Assembly (NCBI GenBank): GCA_004794785.1 | Contig: SJOL01003793.1 | Location: forward strand, 44,865-108,864 | Length of the DNA stretch: 64,000 nt | Source of the DNA: Opisthorchis felineus | Lineage: Eukaryota; Platyhelminthes; Trematoda; Opisthorchiida; Opisthorchiidae | Direction of reading: 5' to 3' | Part shown: positions 11,342-24,130 of the stretch, piece by piece | How the letters are laid out: every line of letters starts with the position of its first letter | Numbering within the stretch: the stretch's first letter is position 1 | Notes under the pieces: generated by a model | Database searches by the model: none | Told to the model about the DNA's origin: nothing | What the model saw: the letters and a program-made list of their open reading frames with translations, nothing else | Translations under genes and position numbers: made by a program

Positions 11342-14300
11342 CAACGTTGAACAAATTTAATGATCTCTTCATTACAAACGTTTGGCACGACCAAGCCTAA
11401 CTGAAAACATCCAAAATGTGCTGTCCTCTTAGTTACACATGACCATTTCAGTACCTGTTCCTTGCTCTGCAACCGGTCTTACTGGGTTCAAATAACCCAA
11501 CTTGTCGTGACATTATTTTCGCCGTAGTTCTTTCGCTTCTTATCTCACAGCTGGATGGAAACAATGATCGTGTCTATATTTATAGACTGCCGTCTTAGTT
11601 GTTTCTCATCTTATTGCACCTTAGGGTGCCACGTACTCCGTTGGAGCTTCAGAAAATGTTATTTTCATTCGGTTTCGACATTTCAACATACAGGTTTTGG
11701 ATACCAGCTTTTTGTTGTCCCTCAACAGATGTTACAAAATAGGCCTGTTTAACCCGTTAGCTTGGGTGCACTTGGTTCCAGTTTTCCTAACTTTAATGGG
11801 TGTATGTTTACTTACCAAACATCGGGACTGAAGAGTCGCGGAAATGCACACTTCGTTGAACTTCATCTGGTTAAACCCATCGAAAGATTGATTCGACGAT
11901 CGCGGCTTAGAGCTATCACGAGGACTCGATGCAAATGACGCAAACCTGCGGGACCGCAACAAGAGCGTTTCCCACGAGGTACTTGGAGCTGAGGAATTTC
12001 CGTAACACGTTTCGTGGACTACACTTTCCTGTTGATTTCGTGATTACTGTTGCACTAAGTAAGTGGGAATTTAACAACATCGAAAATAAAAGTCTAAACC
12101 TCTATTTACCAAATGATTCATGATTGCTGATCGTCAAACCTTGAGGTAAAAATGACCTAATTGAGATTTTATTCTGGAAGTGAAACCAATTCTACGTGAA
12201 AAGCCCGGAAGCATTGTGCAGCTTTTCCATCCTGTTCGGAATTCTCAGCAGTGCGTATTTCACGAATCCGCAGGGAGATTTGAATTTGCGACTCTCCAGT
12301 TAGTAGTTTTGGTCTAAGCTGTTCGGCGACAGAATGTGTAGTTAGGGTGAGAGTTTCCAACTGACATAATTGCTACATGAGCGATATTTGGGCAGCCTTA
12401 TGTATTTATGACCACCACTCAGCCTGTTGATATCAATCAATAACACAACTTATTTTGTGACCTCACATTTCATGCAGTGATTTAAATTTTCGGTCTCCTA
12501 AAAATAATTTTGCGATTCATGAATAATCTCATTATCATTCCATCGCCTACTGCTGCCAGCCTCTCCGTGAGTTGGTAGCATAGTGTTTATTATTGTGAAC
12601 CTTTCGCATGAATTCACATGGAAGGGACCCATACTACATATGTGTCACTCAGTAGTAGTCATCCACAGAGTATTATTAATAGTGATAATGTTGTTGGAGT
12701 ATTTCCTTTGAAACTTGTGAAGTTTTTCTCTACACCCCACTGAAATGTCCCTCAGTACGCCCGCTGTCATGTGGTCCTATTTGTGAGTTTCTTATGCTAG
12801 AGGTGTTTCTCTAAGTCGTCGGTGTTTGAGGGATACCGTCAGATTTTAGTGGCTGTATATCAAACGAAGAAACCCATCGCTGATGCACTACCCGAACTGT
12901 TTCTCCAACCCCATTGGCTCCGATACTTTGGACAGGTTCTGCCGCCCGCGTGATTCAGTCAGAGTAATCCTTGCCCGAGAACCCTGACGAATGTCGGCGT
13001 TGTCGTCAAGGTGGTCATGTTAAAACCTGGAGCGGTACTATTAGGCCGGATGTTGAACACCTAGATCTATGGGCTTTCTATGGTTCAGCCGATTTGAACC
13101 ATTATTGGATCGATTCCTGCTAGATGCCAGTGTGCCACAGCAGCTGTGATTTTGCTCGTCCTCGTGCGGCCGAACAAAAGTTAAGAAAGTTGACAGTCAT
13201 GTAAAATAGTATTTTATGAAGGATGGCGCTAAATGTGGACGAGAGAAAAGCGTAATTTGTAGGAGGGGGAGGGTAGGTGCGAACAGTCTTGTCCGGTCTC
13301 GGTGCAGTATGCCTTTATCTTGTGACGATATCTGCATTGGGCTTTATGTTTCACTATGGGTTGGCTAACCTACAAACCTGCGGCTTATAGGAACATGCTG
13401 GTCTGTTCTTACTCTAGTCAAGTCCTAACCAGAGCGGCACGCTGGCATCCCGAGACCGTTTAGCAGCGGTAAACGATGTAAACGGTTTAATATGATACTG
13501 TGAGGCAAAATTGATGGTGAAGGGCTGGTTTTCTTGAGATTTAGGCCAGTCCAGACCTCTCAGGAAACAAGTGTTTCTTGTATGATTTTTGGAAGCTTGT
13601 TTCCTTTGTAGAAGATTAGAATGGAAGAGAATTTGCCACGAATTTTTTCCCGGTGGGCTGTGTTTTGCTTGCATAGGAGGAGACCTATGTACATTTTCAA
13701 CAACGCAGACCTGTGTAGTCTCCGTCGCAGCATATAATTGTCACAGCTCGCTAGTGGTGTATTTTTCATCAATGGCATCAATGGCCGCAATGTAGGAAAC
13801 AGAACTGTCAAACTTAAGCCCAGGCTGTGCCCTCAATGCTATGGCTTGTTGCAACGTAGCCCCTCACAGGTGCCGCCCATAGATTCTACAAAATAAAATA
13901 CAAAGATACAAGGATTGATTCACTGAAGTCTCAGCATTACGAAGATGCTTGACGTAGTGTGTCGAAATTTTCGACAACTTGTATGCGTACGTTCGTTGCG
14001 AATGTTTTGGTTCGAATCGGCCCGATTATCGTGATTAAACCGTGCAGGTTTATCCAATGCTTACAGTGGTTACAAAACGACTGAGATTTTTCGAATCAGA
14101 AGTCCTGTGATTAACGCGCGCCGTTGAAAAGAATTGGAGGTTGTCCCATCCGACTGATGGGGTTCACTAAAATTAGGCGGGTCCTATTTTGTAGTTCTTT
14201 CCGTAGTCGAGTGGTCCCTACACAGCAGAAAACCCGTCTCGCTTTCCAACGTGGTTCTACACTGTAGGAATTTGCGCTCCTCCTAGTGAGAATTTTTCTA

Positions 14301-15662
14301 AATAGCGGCCAAGTTTCTGCAGTTTTCAGCTTATTGAGGACGCTGACGTGCTTTGCATTAAGTGAGAGATTTGATTTATATTCAAGCTTTACCAACGCAC
14401 GGTCGTTGCTTCAGCTTAAATTGACGGCGATAATGGCCAGTACCTTCAAACCTTTCAACTGACCGCTTGGGAGGTGCCACGTCCGATACTCGCCTTACAT
14501 TATCGTGAATTGTGTACGAGGGCACATTACCCCGGTTTGATTAAAACACCCGGATTCCTGAGACCTTTCTGTGCACACAAGCACATGCATCTGCTGGCGG
14601 ATTTGTGACTGCATCTCTCACCTTTAGTAACGAAACTATCGGTAGCACGTCAGACATTTGTTAGCCACAATCCGAAGATGTTAGATGTATCGGTTGATGA
14701 TGATGATGGCGCTGTGAATTTCCGATTGCAGAATGACAACTATATCTGTGTGTGGGTAGTTCCGAATTGAATATCTCCAGATATATGTTCTTCCGGTGTG
14801 CCGTGCGGAAAAGTCGATGATGCATGCTTTTGTTGGCGTGCGCGAAACATGATCGGCTATATCACGTGATGCGCCCCTATCCACTTGACGTTCCTTCATT
14901 CAAATTCGCTACTACCACTGGTATCCAATATATTGTGGTTCACCTTTCCCCAACTTATTGGGGACAGTGTACTTTTCCGACCCTCGTATCCCGCTGTGAA
15001 TCCAGACGTGCCGTTCTAGTCGCCTCTACAAGTCGATCGAATCCGGTCGCTGGGGATATGCACCTCAGTGAAAAACATATTTTGGTTACAATATTCCTAC
15101 CACTTTTTGTTGTTTTGATGTATTCTTGCTTTCCAGTCAAACGTAGTTCTGTTTGAATAGTCGGTTTACGGGGGTACTCCGATAGAAGTCCTTGTGTTCA
15201 CTGAAAACCTCGGTTTGCCTACAAGTGGATTTAATGTAACAACAGCGCCTTAGTATTTTTTGATTATCACAAACTGTGTTAGGTGCACCGCAAACCAAAA
15301 AGAGCTGGGTGGAATATACATTCTTTTCGTTTTTACCCTGGCAAGTCGCAAAGGCATCATAGAAGGTAATCTATTCATTCGTGACAGATTTATTATTTGC
15401 ACTTCGGCTCTGACCGTTTAAGAGAGACATTAATTTTCGACGCTGAGTTGTCCACATTAGCCTTCTGTTGGAACGGAACCAGCACCTGGTCTCGGTTGGA
15501 AGTTCGCCACTTAGCTAGGTGACATAAAATACGAGATTCATCGGGTGTTATGTGGTGGTCGCGCAGCTAATGTTGCTTTCAGTAACCAGGCAAATCCACC
15601 CGAGCCCTGTACTACACGAAAAGCTGAACATCGTCGAATCCAAGCTGCTGTTTCCAATACAG
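11342..15662. other. Non-coding stretch, intron or 3' flank of mitofusin
   Basis: Apart from a SINE fragment at 12240-12335 no gene or repeat family was recognised. Short open frames (for example a minus-strand one of 94 codons at 14111-14395) show no motif and no supporting splice sites. Whether this is intron or intergenic depends on the unresolved mitofusin 3' end. Confidence 0.5.
12240..12335 (-). repeat. SINE fragment (tRNA-related)
   Basis: On the minus strand the core reads AAACTACTAACTGGAGAG, then AATTCAAATCTCCCTGCGG, a decayed B box, then a tail with TACGCACTGCTGAG. The ACTACTAACTGGAG part matches the head of the SINE copies at 5949, 17631 and 25915, and the tail matches the copy at 8150. 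Confidence 0.55.
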
Positions 15663-15900
15663 AATGTCGTCTCGTATTTCCCCTATTCAATGTAAATCGG
15701 AACGGGACCATTCTAGTTCATTGGCACGAAATCCTGCGACACGCGACAATAGTGGAATGGTAGGTGCTACCGAGTTAGTTATTGGGAAACACGAACAAAA
15801 CGGTTACAATCTACCAGGCACGGTGTTGAAAACCTCATTTACACGGTATTTGAGAAAGTCCACATTCCGACGCATCTTCCTTCGCTTTCCTGGACTTTGA
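15663..15900 (+). CDS. Possible terminal exon, perhaps the mitofusin C-terminal tail
   Basis: After an acceptor-like TTTCCAATACAG ending at 15662 the frame stays open for 78 codons (MSSRISPIQCKSERDHSSSL onward, ending FRRIFLRFPGL) to a TGA at 15898-15900. Two AATAAA signals follow within 45 bases, and no other strong coding frame is nearby. The phase would fit a splice from 11124. An alternative acceptor at 15582 opens a different frame reading NQANPPEPCTTRKAEHRRIQ. The tail is Ser/Arg-rich, has no recognisable domain and is not known in mitofusins from other animals, so the assignment to this gene is an inference from position, strand and phase only. Confidence 0.4.
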
Positions 15901-15916
15901 ATGTTTAACATTGATG

Positions 15917-15944
15917 AATAAACACTGTAAATTGGTTCAATAAA
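15917..15944 (+). terminator. Pair of polyadenylation signals
   Basis: AATAAA occurs at 15917-15922 and again at 15939-15944, 17 and 39 bases after the TGA of the ORF at 15663-15900. The spacing is as expected for a 3' end on the plus strand. AATAAA is common by chance in AT-rich DNA, so the support comes from the combination with the ORF. Confidence 0.45.
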
Positions 15945-17630
15945 TTCCAAATCAGTCTTCCATCGGATGCAGGAACGGCGCTTTAAACTTCTTTGATCAG
16001 ATACTACTCGCAGATTTTAACATAAGCACAGGCCGTTACAATAGCATACCTTGGAGACTCACCTACCGATTGTCATCCTAATCTTTATTCTGTGTACGCG
16101 TTGTTTTTAGTTTGCGGTTGACGAGCAAAATGAAATGCTGACAACTTGCAAACTTGGTATTCTTACTTCATTGTTCAGACTAGGATCGATCGTGATGTTT
16201 TCCCGCATCTTGTCATTCGCACCATGTGTTCGTGCCACGTGAAACCAGCAAATAACAGAAGGCTTAGAATCCAAAGTTTACTGTTTGGTGCAGTCAGGTT
16301 CAGGTATATGAGAGTTTTGAGACGAAGACAACGGGAAGTACCGAAGTGGACCTGCTTTTTGCTGACAGTTTTCATTCTAGTGTTTTTTTTGATAGCGCAC
16401 CTGATTGTATTATCTGAAAGTGAAATGCGGACAGTAAGGACGGGATGTATTTTGAGTCAGTTTTGAATAGTTGTTTGCAAGTTGCTGTTATTATTGGTGA
16501 ATAGTCACGCTCTGCATAGTATATTGTCAATTTTCGGAAAAGTTTGGTAACAATCTACCGATTACTTACGTCGGTTTTAGAGCGCAGCAGCGCATAGACA
16601 ACGCTTGATTACGATGTCACTCAGGTAGTCCTCTTGGTTGGCAAACCTAGGGACCTAGGTGACTTCCGCAAACCGACTTGTGAGGTGCCTGCCGAAGGTA
16701 TTACGGCTGCTCTGATTATCCATTTGGATGATTGGGGAACAGTTCTTTAGAATTCCATGTTTGAGGCATTAGCCTAAGAAAGTCTTCCGGAATCTTGGAA
16801 GCGGGTTTCTCAGATGCGTGCTGGCTTTAGTGCTATGCCTGGCAGAGGGTGTTTCACTCAGAGGACAACTGAATCTGTGTGGTTGAGCTGCAATCGGGCC
16901 TGATCCTGTTAGCACTCGACTTCTGTGACCATTTTACGAGCAGCGATAGTAAAGTCGTATCATTCTGTGATAGTCGCTGTAAAGCACGACTGCGGTACTA
17001 GGAGTGACCTGTTTATGGGTACTCCAGTCAAACTTGCTGATAATCGAAAGTAACGCAAGAAACCCACATAGAGTCGGCGGGATAAAAACCATTGGGGCGG
17101 ACTGAACGTAGCTGGTGAAACTTGTTACTTCTGGTAAAATTGCGAATGCTTCTCGGGTAGAGTCGCATGCCCGAACATAAAATCAGTATCACTATTGACA
17201 GTCGTCACACCGTGTTGATGTTCATGATAGACTTCCTTTTTCTTTCCATTACGGAGCTTTGTTTGAATAAATTAATATGGTTGTGCAACAGTTAAGTGCC
17301 ATTGTTTCACACTATTGCCAATGGTGATTAGGTTTTTATCACTGAAGGTTAGTCGGAATTTTCATCGTATTGTTGGCTTAGATAATTAACTAAAAATACC
17401 GATGTATAGAATCAACGTTAAAGGAACCCACAGTCTGGGGATGCAACTCCTACACGAAAGAGCTTCGACCCTATACGGTCTTCAGTGATCACTGCCGGCA
17501 GCAAAGTTGAGTGGGTGCATGCACGAATTCCGGGGCTCTTTGTGGATAGGAGCTGCTTCTGCAAACGACCACGCTCTCAGTGTGAAGCGGCAGTGATTTT
17601 ATTCAGAAAGGTACATTTCAATGATTCCTT

Positions 17631-17800
17631 CAGGTGTAACACCGTTTCGGTGCCTGGCTGCCGCGAAAACCGGAGGAACTATGAGCGCTGGGATAGTACC
17701 AGGTTACAAAAGCCTAGGCAGGAGCAGTCGAGATCCCGGAGTTGGACTCGAACCACAGGCCTTCCGGTCAGTAATTTCGCACCTTAACCACTAAGCCTTC
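17631..17800 (-). repeat. tRNA-derived SINE, second good copy
   Basis: The minus strand reads GAAGGCTTAGTGGTTAAGG (A box region), TTACTGACCGGAAGG and GTGGTTCGAGTCCAAC (B box). The same body as the copy at 5949-6122 follows, including ACCTGGTACTATCCCAGCGC and the terminal hairpin with GGTGTTAC. The two full copies are collinear over about 170 bases, which defines the family. Confidence 0.88.
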
Positions 17801-19789
17801 TTGAGCTGGACACGAGCTATCTCGAATTCACATTTCATTAGCATTCGAAGAGGTTTCTGTCACTGAGCAACCGCGTCCAAATCGTCTCGAACCGCATTCC
17901 ATGAAACGATGTCATTTTGAGGTAAGAATTTGCACTTTGAAAAAGAGAGAAGCAGTGTTTGTGGATCTCTGATTGTTATAATATTGTAAACAGCTTTTCC
18001 TGCTTCTTTGGAGAGCTCTGCCCAGAAACTCAAGTAATTTCTCGAATGCCGGAAGGAAAGCTGACGATGTTGCTAGGTTTTAGAGATGTGGGCTCAGACT
18101 GTTGAATAAAGGTGCTGACTTCATGTCCGTATGCTTCCTTGCAACCAACCGCATTACTAACAGTGGTTTAACCCTGGTTCCGCTCTTAGTTACTTTGAAG
18201 GGTTCGCTCCCTCCTGAACAGCTTCTGTGCAACAGAATATGTACACAGATTAGATGAAAACACAAGTCCAACATGATGAGTCTGCTTGAATGGTGGGACG
18301 TCTGACAGTTTTCGTGATCCTTGCACATGTGAAGGTCAACTTTACACGATTAGGTGGAAACGACTCCAAAAAACCTTGTTCCAGACGTGCTAAATTAAAC
18401 ATTCAAATATTCAGCCCAACGTGATCGCTCAGTAAGTAAGGTTGATTTTTTAGGTGCTTGCCACATCCCCAGTCAGCATACTCGGGTACACTCTATAACC
18501 AGATGCACATGAACTTTAATAAATAATGACGCATTTTGTCCTGCCGACCGGCACCGTATGGTTGACAAATGGAGGTGGCATGTTGTAATTACAGAAGTCG
18601 ATTTTTAAAAGGTTTTTGAATGTATAAAGTTACAGACTAAACGCCTTCTAGTAAAGGACAACCAAGAAACGGGAGATCAGGGGAATTCAGTACTCTAGAT
18701 GGAAGTTTAAATTTGGTGCACTCAGTGTCTGTCGGCTCAGTTCGGCAGGAGATTCCTGGATACTTTACACGAAGCTAATTCGGAACAGTTGTTTGGTGGG
18801 TCGGTGAATACGGCAGGCACACTGGACAGTTCATACAACTCTATTTTTACTTTACACTGTATGGACTTGGACACCGAAGTTAAGCCCGGTGGTGGGGATT
18901 TCAACACTTGATCGAATTTTTAAATCGCTCAGTGGTCATCATTCGAAGGTGCATGTCTGCGGTGACATATTCACAGTAGGGTTGCAGAAGTGGTCGTATA
19001 AGGTGGTTCACCATATATTGGTTCAAATAGTGTTTCGAACGGTGAGCCTACCTTTATCAGTATATTAGTGGTTTGATTACCTGGGTGCATTTTAGTTGAA
19101 TCGCTTTCGAAATTTCGCTTCAGTTCTGTCTGAACTTGCAGCTGTATTCTGTCGAGGAATGCCTTCCACAGCATTTCGCTCCCCAAAAGCCTAACCCTAC
19201 CAGTTTGGGTTTACCGATAAAATGCCAACTTGGTAGCTAATTTTTTATGCTATATTTTAGTACGTGACAAAACCAGTACACTACCGTTTCCAACTTTGAT
19301 GGACAAATCAAGCCATGGTGGTCTTCTAAACTGGATCCGTTTTTGGAGTATGTCTGGTTTTCTACTCAAGTGTAGGACGTTGTGAGTCTAGAATCTCCTA
19401 CAGTAGCACACCTCTAGTGAGACACTTTAGGAACCGTAAACTGCTTTTTATCATTTATGCGCTCGGAATAAAACAACCAATCAACGTTGAAAAGTTGCCC
19501 CTTTTTCAAGTGACTACAACGGCTATATGGAATTTGGCAATCTTTTCGATAGGGAAAATTTGAGGGCTATTCTGTGCTAGCCCCTTTTTCTGTGTACATT
19601 AAGTTGTAAGGCCATTAGGATTACGATGGATATGAACCCAGTCTCTGAGGGATATCATTTGAAAATCGTAATGTTCACCAAAAAACTTGAGTTTAAAGGA
19701 CCATGTCAAGCGTTTCCAGTTCAGTGTCCGCTGCACTGGCCGCACCAATTGTTTTAGTGAACAAATTTGGGTTTGTGCAGCCAAAGCGG

Positions 19790-19856
19790 TACCCCATCGA
19801 AAACGATGAGGATTCGAACTCATATAAACTTCAACTGCTTTGCCGATGCTTGACGC
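19790..19856 (-). repeat. tRNA-like sequence with B box
   Basis: The minus strand contains GAGTTCGAATCCTC, an exact B box, preceded at the right distance by AGCATCGGCAAAGCAGTTGA, which only loosely resembles an A box. The body differs from the main SINE family. It may be another tRNA-derived repeat or a tRNA pseudogene; no cloverleaf could be closed. Confidence 0.4.
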
Positions 19857-21353
19857 ACACATGAAAGACTTCGGGAGGAAAAAAACAGCACTGATTGGAG
19901 TCGATCACGTTCGTAGCAGCTGAACCGATATTGGACTCTAAAATTTCACAGGTTAAACAGACTAGGCAATGTTCTCAGATTTTTACCATACAGCAGCCTT
20001 ATTATACGACCAACGATGCACTTGCTCTCGAATGGAAATTCACAAAAGCTGGTCGTTTATCGTGACCATTCGTGGTTGGTACGTTGATGGCACAACCCGC
20101 GTGGTGAAAGTTCACACAGCTGTCAGACGTCGTTCCGCGGTATTTTTTGTGTACAGTCAGACGGGCATGCATTCATATGGTTGGATGATTACATGCCAAG
20201 ATAACCAATATGACCATTAGTTCTCGGAGACAACCGAGTGGTCAATAAGATACCGCATTTCGCTTCAATGTGTGTGAAGGTCGGGTATCTTTCTTAGAAT
20301 GTCATCCCCAGATGACGACCTCCGTGATTTTTTCAGTGCTGGTATTTGATGGATACGCTTCAATCAGATTGCAAACTTGCGAGTTGTACGATGAGCGGAA
20401 CAGTTACAAGTGATGAGAAAAAATGTATATCATGCACACCCTTTACAGAAAATCCGTTTACTTGTGGTTACCATAAACAGGACCACATCAATATGCGTCA
20501 CTGGTTCAGTCGGTTTATCTATGTCCCTCCTACAATGTCTCTAAGATTGACGTTTTGCCTTCTGGCGGGAGCACCCTCAGGAAAGACTGCTTCGAACAGG
20601 AAGCTCATTTTGTCTAGTTTGTTTGAAGTTTCCGCCGGATTTTAGGGTCCGTAAGGGACTGCCCCTCAGCTCAAATCAACACCAATTCTCGCTCCTTACT
20701 TTATTCGACCCGGGACTGAAAAACAAATCGCCGTCCGCGTTTGAGTCTGCTCACATCTGGACAAAAGAGGTAATATTTGTTTAAAAATCTTATTTTTCAA
20801 CCTTTGTTGATGATATCAAGTTTCATGCCGAAAGGAAAACGGGGCATCCCATTCTGGCTACGTCAATATCCTTAGTGGCTCCGAACACATGATTTCTTTT
20901 GGAACAGCTTTGTTTAACGTAGCGTCTCACTAACCTACGAATCAAGCGTTTTTAATGATGCTACTGAACTTCAGCAATGAGTCTCGAACCATATTTGACT
21001 GGGAAACTGGGAGCAAAACAATGTCAAAGTGAAATTAATATCTCCGAAATTGTCCGAGCTGGAAACTGATAGATGCAGTTCTCTGTCGACTGCCTACCGG
21101 AAAGACCTAGCTGCAGAAAAGGTAGCTTTGACTACCGCCCTAAAGCCTCTTTGGATTCTAAGGACCGGGAAGTAACCCAGTATCACTCAGGGCAAGGGAC
21201 CATTTTTTCTGGTCAAAATACCGTTCAGAAGAGAACAAAAAGTGATATCCTTCAACTGAATGTGCTGCCTCATGTTTCAGTTGGTACGATATTCGAGATA
21301 TTGCAGTGTTTTCACAAAGGAAACTACTCACAAGGTTGCTGAAATCTCTTCGA

Positions 21354-21399
21354 CAGCCCACGACCGGTTTCGCCGTTCTTGGGACTCATCAGGTGCGTG
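21354..21399 (-). ncRNA. Hammerhead ribozyme (locus 1, minus copy)
   Basis: On the minus strand the conserved core CUGAUGA is followed by a stem II (GUC paired with GGC, including one G-U pair) closed by a CCAAGAAC loop, then GAAA and ACCGGUC with a GUC cleavage triplet. Stem III is a minimal loop-less ACC/GGU, whose palindromic sequence could pair between two molecules. Stem I has three pairs (CAC with GUG) before a mismatch. The core is intact but stem I is weakened compared with the copy at 60003-60050. Confidence 0.8.
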
Positions 21400-21709
21400 C
21401 AGTCCCCGAGTATCCGTCAACCTTATGTTCTGCCTAAACCAAAATTGAACTGATTTCGACAAATCAATTTGGTTTTCATGAGAGACTCAACTGAATCTCT
21501 CGTTTATGATATTCTTCAACTGAATGTGCTGCACAAAGGTTGCCTCATGTTTCAGTTGGTACGGTATTCGATATGTCGCAGTATATTTTCATAAAGGAAA
21601 CTACTCACAGTTGAGTCTCTCGTGGAAAGCAAATTGATTTGCAGATGAATGTATCTGTCGAAATCAGTCTAATTTGGTTCAAGTAATGTTGACGGAAACT
21701 CGGGGAGTG

Positions 21710-21758
21710 ATCCTACCTGATGAGCCCAAAGAAGGGCGAAATCGGTTGTCGGCTGTCA
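21710..21758 (+). ncRNA. Hammerhead ribozyme, decayed (locus 1, plus copy)
   Basis: CUGAUGA, a 4-bp stem II (GCCC with GGGC, loop AAAGAA) and GAAA are intact. The following ACCGGUCG of the other copies has become AUCGGUUG through two C-to-T changes, so the palindromic stem III is lost and the cleavage triplet would be GUU. Stem I retains scattered pairs. Probably a weak or dead ribozyme, in inverted orientation to the copy at 21354-21399. Confidence 0.7.
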
Positions 21759-21934
21759 GTCTTCAGCAACATCCTATTCCTTCTGATCTCGTACAGAAAT
21801 GCGGACATTCGATAGTCCTTGTCGGTGACGATAATAAAGCTCTCACATCTTTAGGGGTGCAGTAATCCATTCAGAAAGCCTCAACTTTCCCTGACCTTTC
21901 ACACCTGGACTGTGATTTATTGATTTTTCGCATT

Positions 21935-22735
21935 AGTCGTCGTCATCAGCATCATTGACAGCAAAAACAGAGAAAATTGGCCTTATGATGGAAAGAATAA
22001 AAGTGAGACAGAAGAGACTAGAGCTAACGTACCACGAACATTCGAAGTTCCTACGCTTCCAACACTCAGTTGGACTACCTGGATAGAAGATAACTGCATG
22101 GACTCTTCTGTCACCGGTTGGCCGTCATATCATTCACTGCCTCCAACGAAGCACAAGGAGAGTCACGTGGACTCCATACTGGAAGGCGAACAGCACCAGC
22201 TACACACACGCACACTTTTCATGACACCATTCCCCTGTAGTATGCTTTCTTCCGTCTGTCACTCCAAATTAGGCACCGAGAACAACAGGCGGCAACTGGC
22301 AAGCCCAACGCATAGTTCAGCCACGTTATCTTGAAGTGGTGGGGCACAGCCCTTGATCGACGTAACTTCGGCTACAGTGTAGATCCGTGTCTTGTTCATC
22401 GCATTGCAAGCTCTCTGTTACATCCGATTCCAGAGATTGTTCCGAGACAATGGTTGTAAAAGACCTGAGAATTTCTCAGGTTCTGCGCTCGAAGTAGCCA
22501 TATTTCGCAGGCGTACAACAATATATCTCGCGCTGTAGTCTGATACACGCGTCCTTTAACACCACAAGTGGCGCGAATTGGCAAAAGCACTTTCGGCCTT
22601 TGAGATTCCCATGTTCACTCCACCTGCCACATTACCGTCAGAGTTAATGCGACCTCCGAAATACGTATAGCTTTGTACGAATTCCGGTATGACTCCTTAA
22701 GTTCCGGAGGCAGACGCATTTGATTCGCGTAACAC
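21935..22735 (-). mobile_element. RTE-type retrotransposon 3' end
   Basis: On the minus strand, after EFVQSYTYFGGRINSDGNVA come ISKAESAFANSRHLW and GRVYQTTARDILLYACEIW, then motifs TSIKGC and LFSVPNLE, ending in a short 3' UTR with a triplet-rich tail (GATGCTGATGACGACGACTA). Motif order and the 3' UTR match the copy at 9510-10345. There are multiple stops and frameshifts, so it is a dead, 5'-truncated copy. Confidence 0.85.
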
Positions 22736-24072
22736 CTGAAGTGGATTTCACACATCAATAGGATTTCTTGCTTCCTGTGGCTGCTCAGCATTATGGATCA
22801 ACCAAAGTTCTCAAGTAGCCAAGTTGGCAGCTGACATCTTAAATTTCGTGGAGGTGTGTTCCATTCCAGATACCTTTTCGTGTGTCAGGCAGTTTTAGAT
22901 TTCTGCTCCAGATCAAGTGATTTGAGGTAGTTGGTTCCGGTGTTTCACATACGGAGCGCGCCGCAGGAAGTTATGTTAATGGCCAACATCAGAAGATGGT
23001 TCGTTTGTCAAAAGGGACTCTAGTAAGTGCTTTGGTAAGTTTGCATCACACTGGGGTCCGTGTGCTCAATAGCCAAGCGGTGTGTTCGCAAATCGCATGC
23101 CTCCAAAAATCTCCAGTAAATGGAACAATTCGCAAGCGAGTGATCAGAATCTACGTAGATGAACGACAGTCAATAGACGATCCATTATACTTGTAGCTGA
23201 TAGCTGTGCGGTCCTTCTGAGTTGGAGGCTGGGCCACATATGTGTGTGCGGTTTCGGTTGATTCGTAAGTTGGCACTGCTCAGTAGTAGTGTGTTGTCGG
23301 CACATGACTGTAGCAGGCCTTCGACGTTGTCCGCGCCTCTCGATTCTAGTCAAAAATGACCATGGAATTGAGCTTCAAGAACTCTAAGTCTACCTAATAT
23401 CGCATTCACATTTTCGGTACACACAACAGTATTAATACCTAAGCGAATGCAATGAACGGGCAGCGTTTTTCTGCGTGTTTGCTATTATGTGTCCTCAGAC
23501 GACACAGAGGCGACTATCAGCGGCATTTGATCAAGCAGGAACTCTTCAGCTTGATGGCTTAGACCAGTTCCAGATCCAAAAAAACTTCCACGACCGTTTC
23601 TGAATAACGGACGTACGCAACTGGATTCAAGAACAAACTGATGGGAAGATCAGTATAACACCCGTTCTTGCAGACAGACAACATATGTCAGTAGAGAGTT
23701 AGTCCAGCATTCGAACAGTTGCAGACTACTGTCCAGCCTGTTTCAGAGTTCGGGTGCTAAAATCTGTCAGTTGAACTGAACGTCAGCGTTTGAACAGTAT
23801 GTGTCTAAGGCCCTGGTGACCGAGGTAAGCGTACACATTGCAGATGACTTAATTTGAAGGCAGTGGACTTGTTGGCCCTTAAGTATGGGCTGACGACAAC
23901 AGCGCTAGCGACGGAGTGAGGGGGTGGGCAGGAGAACGATTGTACGACCTCAGCAGCAGCCTGTTTGCATTTGTCCGCCTTGCTCTGTACAGCAAGTGAG
24001 GCGACCCGGCTGATAGCACCACACGACTTGTTGCGTGAGACCATTTGTAGTTGTATGACTAGTGGTTGCAGA

Positions 24073-24130
24073 TGGGCTGGGATACTGCCATGACTCCTAA
24101 ACCAACGTAGAAGGACGAGTGGGATCCATA
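24073..24130 (-). repeat. SINE body fragment
   Basis: The plus-strand text GCTGGGATACTGCCA followed by a CCTAAACC segment matches the body of the SINE at 5949-6122, where the same 15-mer is followed by CCAAACC. The orientation is also antisense. The tRNA-related head is not recognisable. Confidence 0.45.

Larger units (their letters stand above)
15945..21249. other. Intergenic stretch with SINEs, no gene recognised
   Basis: It contains the SINE at 17631-17800 and a tRNA-like segment at 19790-19856. A 106-codon plus-strand frame at 16146-16466 encodes one hydrophobic segment (FLLTVFILVFFLIAHLIVL) but shows no splice or start context and is not supported as a gene. Nothing else was recognised. 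Confidence 0.5.
21250..21770. repeat. Hammerhead-bearing repeat locus 1 (retrozyme-like, partly inverted)
   Basis: The segment starting CTTCAACTGAATGTGCTG occurs at 21250 and again at 21514 in direct orientation (264 bases apart). Both are followed by a GTTTCAGTTGGTACG segment and then AAACTACTCACA. After the first copy the unit runs into a hammerhead ribozyme on the minus strand. After the second the sequence switches into the reverse complement of the unit and ends in a hammerhead on the plus strand. The same arrangement occurs at 59785-60312. No protein is encoded. Short ribozyme-containing tandem repeats of this size are known as retrozymes, and PLE terminal repeats also carry hammerheads; which of these applies cannot be settled from sequence alone. 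Confidence 0.8.

Noticed and set aside
16146..16466. Single-transmembrane small protein
   Set aside because: The hydrophobic stretch arises in AT-rich DNA, with no start context, splice sites or similarity to support it.
17485..17787. 100-codon plus-strand open frame
   Set aside because: It overlaps the SINE copy at 17631-17800 and has no motif of its own.
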